Below, one piece after another: positions 1-5,250 of a stretch of DNA of 5,250 bases. The position numbers and the translations under genes were made by a program. Under the pieces are notes generated by a model. It was not told the origin of the DNA and ran no database searches. It saw nothing but the letters and a program-made list of their open reading frames with translations. Within the stretch, counting starts at the first letter, position 1. The number at the start of each line of letters is the position of its first letter. This DNA is from Paramuribaculum sp. (GTDB lineage Bacteria; Bacteroidota; Bacteroidia; Bacteroidales; Muribaculaceae): assembly GCA_029058455.1 (NCBI GenBank), contig JAIDXU010000294.1, positions 1 to 5,250 on the forward strand. The letters run 5' to 3'.

Positions 1-508
1 CAACATCATCCGCTGTCTCACCCGTCGCGGCGTGAAAGTGATCAGAGTGCCCTGGGATTATGATTTCAACACCATCGACTATGACGGACTGTTTATCAGC
101 AACGGTCCCGGTAATCCCGATTTCGCCGAAAAGACTGTTGAGAACCTCAAAAAGGCCATTGAAAAAGGTAAACCCATCTGCGGTATCTGCATGGGCAACC
201 AGCTGCTCAGCAAAGCTGCCGGAGCTTCGACCTATAAACTGAAATATGGCCACCGTTCACATAACCAGCCGGTGCGTCAGCTCAATACCGACCGCTGTTT
301 CGTGACCTCACAGAATCACGGCTATGCGGTTGATTCGAATACTCTGCCCGAAGATTGGGAGCCGCTGTTTGTGAACATGAACGATGATACCAACGAGGGT
401 ATCCGTCATAAATCCAAACCTTTCTTCTCGGCTCAGTTCCATCCCGAGGCAAGCTCAGGTCCGAAGGATACAGAGTTTCTTTTTGATGATTTTATCGCCC
501 TCCTTTAA
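1..508 (+). CDS. carA: Carbamoyl-phosphate synthase small subunit, glutaminase (3' part)
   Basis: This is the C-terminal glutamine amidotransferase part of CarA; the frame is open from base 2 and the gene starts outside the window, so the GTG at 32 is an internal valine codon. CarA hydrolyses glutamine in the cytoplasm and passes ammonia to CarB for carbamoyl phosphate synthesis. The class I amidotransferase signature is visible: the oxyanion-region motif NGPGNP, the nucleophile elbow GICMGNQLL with the catalytic Cys at 188-190, and FHPEAS with catalytic His at 440-442 and Glu at 446-448. The elbow has Asn where many relatives have His (GICLGHQ). The motifs YGHRSHNQP and [10 protein letters not shown] also fit CarA and recall the glutaminase domain of eukaryotic CAD more than E. 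coli CarA. The gene ends in TAA, 15 bases before carB, which indicates one operon. The visible part looks intact and functional. Confidence 0.96.
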   Translation, partial: NIIRCLTRRGVKVIRVPWDYDFNTIDYDGLFISNGPGNPDFAEKTVENLKKAIEKGKPICGICMGNQLLSKAAGASTYKLKYGHRSHNQPVRQLNTDRCFVTSQNHGYAVDSNTLPEDWEPLFVNMNDDTNEGIRHKSKPFFSAQFHPEASSGPKDTEFLFDDFIALL

Positions 509-523
509 AACCCCATTATCGCA

Positions 524-1150
524 ATGAATATCGACACCAGTATAAAGAAAGTGCTGCTCTTGGGTAGCGGCGCTCTGAAAATCGGTGAAGCAGGTGAGTT
601 TGATTACTCCGGCTCTCAGGCCCTCAAAGCTATCAAGGAGGAGGGTATATCGACTGTGCTCATCAACCCCAATATCGCCACCGTGCAGACTTCAGACGGT
701 TTTGCCGACAAGATTTACTTTCTGCCGGTAACTCCCGAGTTTGTGGAAAAGGTTATCGAGAAAGAACGCCCCGACGGCATATTGCTGGCCTTCGGAGGTC
801 AGACCGCTCTCAACTGCGGTGTGGAACTCTATCTCAAGGGGGTGCTTGAGAAATATAACGTGAAGGTGCTCGGCACTCCGGTTCAGGCCATTATGGACAC
901 CGAAGACCGCGAGCTGTTTGTGAAGAAGCTCGACGAAATCGATGTCAAGACCATTAAGAGCGAGGCTGTCGAGACTATTGAAGATGCCAAAGCCGCCGCC
1001 GAGCGCCTCGGCTATCCGGTGATTGTCAGAGCCGCTTATGCCCTCGGAGGCCTTGGCTCAGGCTTCTGCGATAACGAGAGCGAGCTTGTGGCCCTTACCG
1101 AAAAGGCTCTGTCGTTCTCGCCTCAGGTGCTTGTCGAAAAGTCATTTTAG
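524..1150 (+). CDS. carB: Carbamoyl-phosphate synthase large subunit, N-terminal piece of interrupted carB
   Basis: These 208 codons are the start of CarB, which makes carbamoyl phosphate from bicarbonate, ammonia and two ATP in the cytoplasm. The ATG at 524 is chosen because [20 protein letters not shown] follows at about residue 8, as in the family, and because carA ends 15 bases upstream; no Shine-Dalgarno sequence is seen, as is usual in Bacteroidota. Residues 1 to about 125 are the pre-ATP-grasp domain ([33 protein letters not shown]). Residues from about 126 begin the first ATP-grasp domain, with the conserved [12 protein letters not shown] loop near residues 168-179. The frame stops at TAG (1148-1150) right after VLVEKSF, in the middle of that domain. 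The next gene piece continues in the same frame. Alone, this fragment lacks the metal-binding half of the ATP-grasp site and should be inactive. It is not the natural two-gene split known from some organisms, which falls between the two large halves of CarB. Confidence 0.9.
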   Translation: MNIDTSIKKVLLLGSGALKIGEAGEFDYSGSQALKAIKEEGISTVLINPNIATVQTSDGFADKIYFLPVTPEFVEKVIEKERPDGILLAFGGQTALNCGVELYLKGVLEKYNVKVLGTPVQAIMDTEDRELFVKKLDEIDVKTIKSEAVETIEDAKAAAERLGYPVIVRAAYALGGLGSGFCDNESELVALTEKALSFSPQVLVEKSF

Positions 1151-1156
1151 GTGGTG
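1145..1156 (+). other. In-frame amber codon and local sequence lesion in carB
   Basis: The bases read TTT TAG GTG GTG in the carB frame. Remembered CarB sequences have a hydrophobic pair or Leu-Lys followed by Gly-Trp-Lys-Glu here (E. coli: DESLIGWKEYE). The window gives EKSF, stop, VVKEVEYE, so the stop and the two following codons are all abnormal while both flanks align without a gap. In E. coli numbering the stop corresponds to about Ile211, next to Glu208, Leu210 and Glu215, which contact ATP. Possible causes are two compensating indels (a T lost from the T run at 1145-1148 and a base gained in GTGGTG), clustered substitutions, a base-calling error, or much less likely recoding or readthrough. 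Confidence 0.85.
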
Positions 1157-3754
1157 AAAGAGGTTGAATATGAGGTTGTGCGAGACCGCTTCGACAACTG
1201 CATCACCGTCTGCAACATGGAGAATTTCGACCCGCTGGGTATTCACACCGGCGAGAGTATCGTTGTCGCTCCGTCACAGACCCTCACCAACGAAGACTAT
1301 CACTATCTCCGCAAACTTGCCATAAAGATTATCCGTCATATCGGAATCGTGGGTGAATGTAACGTGCAGTATGCCTTCGACCCCGAGTCGATGGATTACC
1401 GAGTTATCGAGGTCAACGCCCGTCTCAGCCGTTCATCGGCTCTTGCATCAAAGGCCACCGGCTATCCCCTCGCTTTTGTGGCTGCCAAACTCGGATTGGG
1501 TTACGGACTCTTTGATCTCCGCAATTCGGTGACCAAGGAGACTTCGGCTTTCTTTGAGCCCGCCCTCGATTATATCGTTTGTAAGATTCCCCGCTGGGAC
1601 CTTGGAAAATTCCACGGTGTGCGCCGCGAAATCGGCTCTTCAATGAAATCTGTCGGCGAGGTAATGGCTATCGGCCGCACATTTGAGGAGGTGATTCAGA
1701 AAGGTCTGCGCATGATAGGTCAGGGTATGCATGGCTTTGTCGACAACAAGCCCCTCACCGTGACCGACGATGAGATCGACCGCCAGCTCACCACCCCCAC
1801 CGATAAGCGTATCTTCGTTATCGCCGAGGCTATGCTGAGAGGTTATACCGTAGACAGGATTCACGACCTCACCAAAATCGACAAATGGTTCCTCTATCGT
1901 TTGCAGAACATTGTCAATACCCAGAAGGAACTCACTCTCTCTGACTCTCTCGAAGAACTTGACCCCGCATTGCTCCGTCAGGCCAAAGAGCAGGGTTTCA
2001 GTGACTTCCAGATAGCCCGTGCGGTGCTTAAAGAGAAAATGAGCAGCGGAGAGAAAGATAATCTACGTGTGCGCGACATGCGTAAATCGCTCGGTATTCT
2101 CCCTGTGGTAAAGCAGATCGACACTCTTGCCGCCGAATATCCCGCTCAGACCAATTATCTCTATCTCACATATAACGGTTCGCAGAATGATGTGGAATAC
2201 CTCCATGACCGCAAGTCGATAGTTGTGCTCGGCTCGGGTGCCTACCGTATCGGCTCGTCGGTTGAATTCGACTGGTGTTCGGTAAATGCTCTGCTCACCG
2301 TTAAGAAAGAGGGATGGCGCTCGGTTATGATCAACTATAATCCTGAAACCGTGTCGACCGACTACGACATGTGTGACCGTCTCTACTTCGATGAGCTGAC
2401 TTTTGAGAGAGTGATGGATATTCTCGATCTCGAGCAGCCTCACGGCACCATACTGAGTGTGGGAGGTCAGATACCCAACAATCTGGCCACACGACTCGAC
2501 GAGCAGCACATCAACATACTCGGCACCACTGCCCGAAGCATTGACAATGCCGAGGACCGCAATAAATTCTCGGCTATGCTCGACCGTCTCGGCATTGATC
2601 AGCCACGCTGGCGTGAGCTCACAAGTCTCGAGGATATCAACAAGTTTATCGATGAGGTAGGCTTCCCGGTGCTTGTGCGTCCCAGCTATGTGCTTTCGGG
2701 TGCCGCTATGAATGTTTGCTCCAACCCCGACGAGCTTGAAAGATTCCTCAAGCTTGCCGCCAACGTGTCGAAGCAGCACCCCGTTGTGGTAACCGAGTTT
2801 ATTCAGAACGCCAAGGAAATCGAGATGGATGCCGTGGCTCAGAACGGTGAGATAAAGGTTTATGCCATAAGCGAGCACATCGAATTTGCCGGTGTTCACT
2901 CGGGTGATGCCACCATACAGTTCCCTCCCCAGAAGCTCTATGTCGAGACTATGCGCCGCATCAAGAAGGTGAGCGGTCAGATAGCCCGCGCTCTCAATAT
3001 TTCAGGCCCCTTCAACATTCAGTTCCTTGCCAAGAACAATGACATCAAGGTAATTGAGTGTAACCTGCGGGCCTCACGCTCCTTCCCCTTTGTCAGCAAG
3101 GTGCTTAAGATTAATTTCATCGATCTTGCCACCAAGGTTATGCTCGGTCTTCCGGTTGAGAAGCCTGCTAAAAATGCCTTTGATCTCGATTATGTGGGTA
3201 TCAAGGCCTCGCAGTTCAGTTTCTCGCGTCTGCAGGGCGCCGACCCGGTGCTTGGCGTGGATATGTCGTCAACCGGCGAGGTTGGATGTATCGGCGTAGA
3301 TACTTCCGAGGCTATCCTCAAGGCTATGCTGTCGGTAGGTATGCGTGTGCCTAAGAAGGGAGTGCTTCTTTCAACCGGCACACCCAAACAGAAAGCCGAC
3401 ATGCTCGACAGTGCCCACAAGCTTCACAACAAGGGGTATCGCATCTATGCCACCGGGGGAACATTCCGCTTCCTCAACGACAATGGTATTCCCGCAATAA
3501 GAGTCTATTGGCCGAGCGAGAGCGAGCAGCCTCAGGCATTGCAGATGCTTCATGACAAGGAGATTGATCTTGTTGTCAATATTCCTAAAAATCTTACTCC
3601 TACCGAGCTGGGCAACGGCCACCGAATACGTCGAGCCGCCATCGACCTCAACATTCCGTTGCTCACCAATGCCCGTCTGGCAGCTGCCTTTATCGAGGCG
3701 TTCACCACTCTGTCAACCGATGACATAGAGATTCGCAGCTGGGACGAGTATTGA
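1151..3754 (+). CDS. carB: Carbamoyl-phosphate synthase large subunit, C-terminal piece of interrupted carB
   Basis: These 867 codons follow the TAG directly and in the same frame; both pieces plus the TAG give about 1,076 codons, the normal CarB length. The nominal GTG start at 1151 has no ribosome binding site and is probably just the codon after the lesion; the first in-frame ATG is at 1217. Piece residues 1 to about 190 complete the first ATP-grasp domain (GIHTGES; metal ligands in NVQYAF and IEVNARLSRSS near 73, 87 and 89). About 195-350 is the oligomerisation region. About 356-480 is the second pre-ATP-grasp domain (VLGSGAYRIGSSVEFD). About 480-725 is the second ATP-grasp domain, with Arg510 in LVRPSYVLSGAAM, Gln624 in FNIQF, and Glu636 and Asn638 in IECNLRASRS. 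About 735-867 is the MGS-like allosteric domain (STGTPKQK, ATGGT). All catalytic residues I could place are present. A strong terminator follows. The wording resembles eukaryotic CAD, for example QFSFSRLQGADPVLG. Confidence 0.9.
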   Translation: MVKEVEYEVVRDRFDNCITVCNMENFDPLGIHTGESIVVAPSQTLTNEDYHYLRKLAIKIIRHIGIVGECNVQYAFDPESMDYRVIEVNARLSRSSALASKATGYPLAFVAAKLGLGYGLFDLRNSVTKETSAFFEPALDYIVCKIPRWDLGKFHGVRREIGSSMKSVGEVMAIGRTFEEVIQKGLRMIGQGMHGFVDNKPLTVTDDEIDRQLTTPTDKRIFVIAEAMLRGYTVDRIHDLTKIDKWFLYRLQNIVNTQKELTLSDSLEELDPALLRQAKEQGFSDFQIARAVLKEKMSSGEKDNLRVRDMRKSLGILPVVKQIDTLAAEYPAQTNYLYLTYNGSQNDVEYLHDRKSIVVLGSGAYRIGSSVEFDWCSVNALLTVKKEGWRSVMINYNPETVSTDYDMCDRLYFDELTFERVMDILDLEQPHGTILSVGGQIPNNLATRLDEQHINILGTTARSIDNAEDRNKFSAMLDRLGIDQPRWRELTSLEDINKFIDEVGFPVLVRPSYVLSGAAMNVCSNPDELERFLKLAANVSKQHPVVVTEFIQNAKEIEMDAVAQNGEIKVYAISEHIEFAGVHSGDATIQFPPQKLYVETMRRIKKVSGQIARALNISGPFNIQFLAKNNDIKVIECNLRASRSFPFVSKVLKINFIDLATKVMLGLPVEKPAKNAFDLDYVGIKASQFSFSRLQGADPVLGVDMSSTGEVGCIGVDTSEAILKAMLSVGMRVPKKGVLLSTGTPKQKADMLDSAHKLHNKGYRIYATGGTFRFLNDNGIPAIRVYWPSESEQPQALQMLHDKEIDLVVNIPKNLTPTELGNGHRIRRAAIDLNIPLLTNARLAAAFIEAFTTLSTDDIEIRSWDEY

Positions 3755-3775
3755 TCTTTTTTAAACTGAAACAAC

Positions 3776-3826
3776 GCCGTCGCTATTGCCTTGATATTAA
3801 CTGGCATAGCGGCGGCTTTTGTTTTA
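3776..3826 (+). terminator. Intrinsic terminator of the carAB operon
   Basis: Bases 3776-3790 (GCCGTCGCTATTGCC) pair with 3803-3816 (GGCATAGCGGCGGC). This gives a stem of 14 pairs with one bulged T (3786) and one G-U pair around a 12-base loop. The stem is followed directly by TTTTGTTTTA at 3817-3826. It lies 21 bases after the carB stop codon, in the correct orientation to end carAB transcripts. Confidence 0.88.
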
Positions 3827-3835
3827 GGATCCGGG

Positions 3836-3860
3836 AAGTTGAGAAGTTAAGAAAATTAAG
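3836..3860. repeat. Short degenerate tandem repeat, AAGTTRAG-like
   Basis: Three adjacent units are visible: AAGTTGAG (3836-3843), AAGTTAAG (3844-3851) and the looser AAAATTAAG (3852-3860). The repeat lies between the carAB terminator and the promoter of the next gene. From memory, similar short AAGTTAAG-like runs occur between genes in Bacteroidales. No function can be read from it, and with only three units it may be chance. Confidence 0.4.
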
Positions 3861-3914
3861 CGACAATGCTGTTACAATTTCTTTTATATAATAGGTGTAT
3901 AGAGAAATTTTTTT

Positions 3915-3922
3915 TATTTTTG
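3915..3922 (+). promoter_or_regulatory. Probable Bacteroidota-type promoter, -7 element
   Basis: TATTTTTG matches the Bacteroidota -7 consensus TAnnTTTG exactly. It lies 47 bases before the ATG at 3970, which suggests a transcription start near 3927-3932 and a leader of about 40 bases. No clear -33 TTTG is found about 20 bases upstream; only a GTG-containing stretch near 3893-3897 is close. An eight-T run (3908-3915) lies directly upstream. Because the region is AT-rich, a chance match is possible. Confidence 0.5.
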
Positions 3923-3969
3923 TAAGAGATAATAATATTTAAACCGATCAGAAAGAAATTCATCACTCT

Positions 3970-4986
3970 ATGACAAGAAAGATTGCTGTTGCGATAATAT
4001 TACTTTTACTGTTGGGGGGCATACTGTTTGCTCTGGCGGTGTTTCGCGACCCTCAGAGTGCCCTCAAAACATCGCGCACGGATACTTGTGTGGGGATGTT
4101 GAGAATTGTTGATAAATCGCCGCTGATAGTTGAACTTGAAAACGGCGTGAGATTCAAGCTTGATACAGGCAGCGACCTTACTACCATTGCTGAATCAGAT
4201 CTTGCCGTGCTCGATTCGCTGGGGTATGTCGACGATCAGTCGATTTACTGGAACATCGGGCGCGATGGCGCAGATCAATTCAATTTCGAGGAAAAATCCT
4301 ATCATATAAATCTTCCTTTGTCGATTTTCTACTATGAAACCGACTCGTTGGGCATGCCTGTCGAGATTCTTCAGCGCAGGGAGACAGCTATGATGAAGGA
4401 TGTGGCTTTTGCGCCTGCTAAAACCGATTTTTCCGTGCTTGGAATTGACTTTCTGAAGAAATTTGTGGTGGAGTATTGCCCTGAACAGAATTACATAGCC
4501 TTCCACACAAAGTTGCCCGACGGATATGAACCTACGGCACCAATCAGCAACCCCTATAATATTTTCAAATATCCGTGGAGCGGATCGAGGTATTATATCG
4601 ATTTTGCTGTTGATGGTAATGCTAACAGATATTTTATCGACACAGGCCTTCAGGCTGCGCATGTGAAGTTGCCGGCCTCGGATGCGAAGTATTGCAAGCG
4701 CCAACTCTATCCCGATAAATTGAGGAGCTTTCGCGACACTGTCGATGCGCTCGTAGATCAAGAGGCATGGGTTACATGCGGAAGCCGTGCGGGCAGCCAT
4801 TCCGCGTTCTATTGTGACGACAGCGAGGAGGATTATTCGGTCAACATCTTTAATGTGTTCAGTCAGGATGTGGTGATCGATTTCCCGGGCCATCAGGTGT
4901 GTCTGCTTCCGGCCAAGCGCTTCTCCACGCGCACCACTCCGGTGCTAAAATCTTCGGCCGATTCAGCTGCGGTGGCCGGAAATTAA
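3970..4986 (+). CDS. Two-lobed aspartyl protease-like protein, exported or membrane-anchored
   Basis: This 338-residue protein resembles the retropepsin-like or pepsin-like aspartic peptidases; I do not recognise a specific gene. Residues 1-4 (MTRK) are basic, and about 5-24 form a hydrophobic segment (AIILLLLLGGILFALAVF) that is a signal peptide or N-terminal anchor, so the rest should be periplasmic. Lobe 1 has LENGVRFKLDTGSDLTTI with the presumed catalytic Asp65, and SVLGIDFLKKFVVEY at 155-169, which fits the hydrophobic-hydrophobic-Gly motif. Lobe 2 repeats the plan: DGNANRYFIDTGLQAA with Asp224, then SVNIFNVFSQDVVIDF at 290-305, where the Gly is replaced by Ile. Two DTG motifs about 160 residues apart suggest an internal duplication forming one complete active site. 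Six cysteines (40, 170, 242, 270, 282, 311) could form disulfides. No PDZ domain is seen. The gene follows its own promoter-like sequence and has a convergent neighbour. Substrate and role are unknown, and activity is unproven because lobe 2 is degenerate. Confidence 0.82.
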   Translation: MTRKIAVAIILLLLLGGILFALAVFRDPQSALKTSRTDTCVGMLRIVDKSPLIVELENGVRFKLDTGSDLTTIAESDLAVLDSLGYVDDQSIYWNIGRDGADQFNFEEKSYHINLPLSIFYYETDSLGMPVEILQRRETAMMKDVAFAPAKTDFSVLGIDFLKKFVVEYCPEQNYIAFHTKLPDGYEPTAPISNPYNIFKYPWSGSRYYIDFAVDGNANRYFIDTGLQAAHVKLPASDAKYCKRQLYPDKLRSFRDTVDALVDQEAWVTCGSRAGSHSAFYCDDSEEDYSVNIFNVFSQDVVIDFPGHQVCLLPAKRFSTRTTPVLKSSADSAAVAGN

Positions 4987-5250
4987 GTTGTAGTCTGAAA
5001 ACTTGTGTTTCCCTTTAATGAAATAGCCCGAGATGATATCGGGGCGTGATTTCATAATTTCATAGCATTGTGTGGCCATGTCGGCTGCATGGGAAAGGTT
5101 GCCTGATTCGGAGGTGACCTTTTTCATTTTCCTAAAGTCATTGTGGGCGCGCACAATGGCCGAGGCATTGGCCCATTTCATTGTCGCAACCTCTTTGGCC
5201 CATGCCACGCCGTCTAACACCATGCGCTTGAAAATCACTCTGTCTCTCAC
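4963..5250 (-). CDS. Probable family 2 glycosyltransferase, C-terminal end (partial)
   Basis: This minus-strand frame is open to the right edge and stops at TGA (4963-4965), so the N-terminal part, including any GT-A catalytic domain, lies outside the window; the GTG at the edge is probably an internal codon. The visible 95 residues contain RDRVIFKRMVLDGVAWAKEV, then AIVRAHNDFRKMKK, and near the end GYFIKGKHKFSDYN. From memory this pattern (an Arg-rich juxtamembrane stretch, a helix ending in RAHxxF, then YFxKGKxxFSD) is typical of the C-terminal tail of Bacteroidales family 2 glycosyltransferases, which add sugars to cell-surface glycans from the cytoplasmic side of the membrane. No catalytic motif is visible, so the call is an inference from tail wording only. 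The gene converges on the protease-like gene and overlaps its end by 24 bases. Confidence 0.62.
   Translation of the reverse strand: MRDRVIFKRMVLDGVAWAKEVATMKWANASAIVRAHNDFRKMKKVTSESGNLSHAADMATQCYEIMKSRPDIISGYFIKGKHKFSDYNLISGHRS

Noticed and set aside
1151..1156. GTG GTG after the TAG as a true translation start giving a natural two-subunit CarB
   Set aside because: The break is inside an ATP-grasp domain next to ATP-contacting residues, the pieces are in the same frame with no spacer, and no start-site signal is visible.
1145..1175. Programmed ribosomal frameshift at the TTTTAG run
   Set aside because: Both alternative frames stop soon: the +1 frame gives Arg-Trp then TGA, and the -1 frame reaches TGA after a few codons. 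The correct downstream frame is the original one, so a single shift would not help.
2063..2899. Long minus-strand open frame (278 codons) opposite carB
   Set aside because: It lies fully inside the well-supported carB frame, and its translation shows no recognisable motif. Long antisense frames are expected opposite GC-rich, codon-biased genes.
4014..4019. Six-G run near the start of the protease-like gene as a phase-variation tract
   Set aside because: Six bases is short for a hypermutable tract, and it encodes a normal Leu-Gly-Gly in the hydrophobic segment.
4195..4893. Long minus-strand open frame (232 codons) opposite the aspartyl protease-like gene
   Set aside because: The plus-strand frame has a signal or anchor segment, two DTG motifs and an internal duplication. 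The antisense translation shows no family motif and no promoter.
4953..4980. Weak hairpin (CGGCC with GGCCG) at the convergent gene ends as a bidirectional terminator
   Set aside because: The stem has only five firm pairs with a 14-base loop. It is not followed by a T run on the plus strand, and only a short ATTTTAG follows on the minus strand.

Overview
This window looks like chromosomal DNA of a Bacteroidota bacterium, most likely order Bacteroidales; a Muribaculaceae-like gut lineage is a guess. The clues are the wording of the carbamoyl-phosphate synthase proteins (for example GICMGNQLL in CarA and KEVEYEVVRD in CarB), the absence of Shine-Dalgarno sequences before the genes, a TAnnTTTG-type promoter element in an AT-rich spacer, and the C-terminal wording of a family 2 glycosyltransferase. 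No database was searched, so all family calls rest on remembered motifs.

Layout. Positions 1-508 hold the 3' part of carA, the glutaminase subunit of carbamoyl-phosphate synthase. Fifteen bases later carB, the large subunit, runs from 524 to 3754. Its reading frame is broken by one in-frame TAG at 1148-1150, so it is annotated as a 208-codon N-terminal piece and an 867-codon C-terminal piece. A strong intrinsic terminator at 3776-3826 ends the carAB unit. The AT-rich spacer to 3969 then holds a short degenerate repeat and a probable Bacteroidota promoter. A 338-residue exported or membrane-anchored protein (3970-4986) has two DTG aspartic-protease motifs in one chain. Its last 24 bases overlap, tail to tail, the end of a minus-strand gene that runs off the right edge and looks like the C-terminus of a family 2 glycosyltransferase.

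How the genes work together. CarA releases ammonia from glutamine, and CarB uses it with bicarbonate and two ATP to make carbamoyl phosphate for pyrimidine and arginine synthesis. The protease-like gene and the glycosyltransferase are separate cell-envelope functions with no visible link to carAB.

The most notable feature is the carB lesion. The TAG sits in the adenine-binding hinge of the first ATP-grasp domain. The next two codons (Val-Val) replace a normally conserved Gly-Trp, while everything on both sides is intact and in the same frame. A sequencing or assembly error, or a very recent mutation, is more likely than recoding, but the site deserves checking. I saw no mobile element, CRISPR array, tRNA, rRNA or clearly new system.
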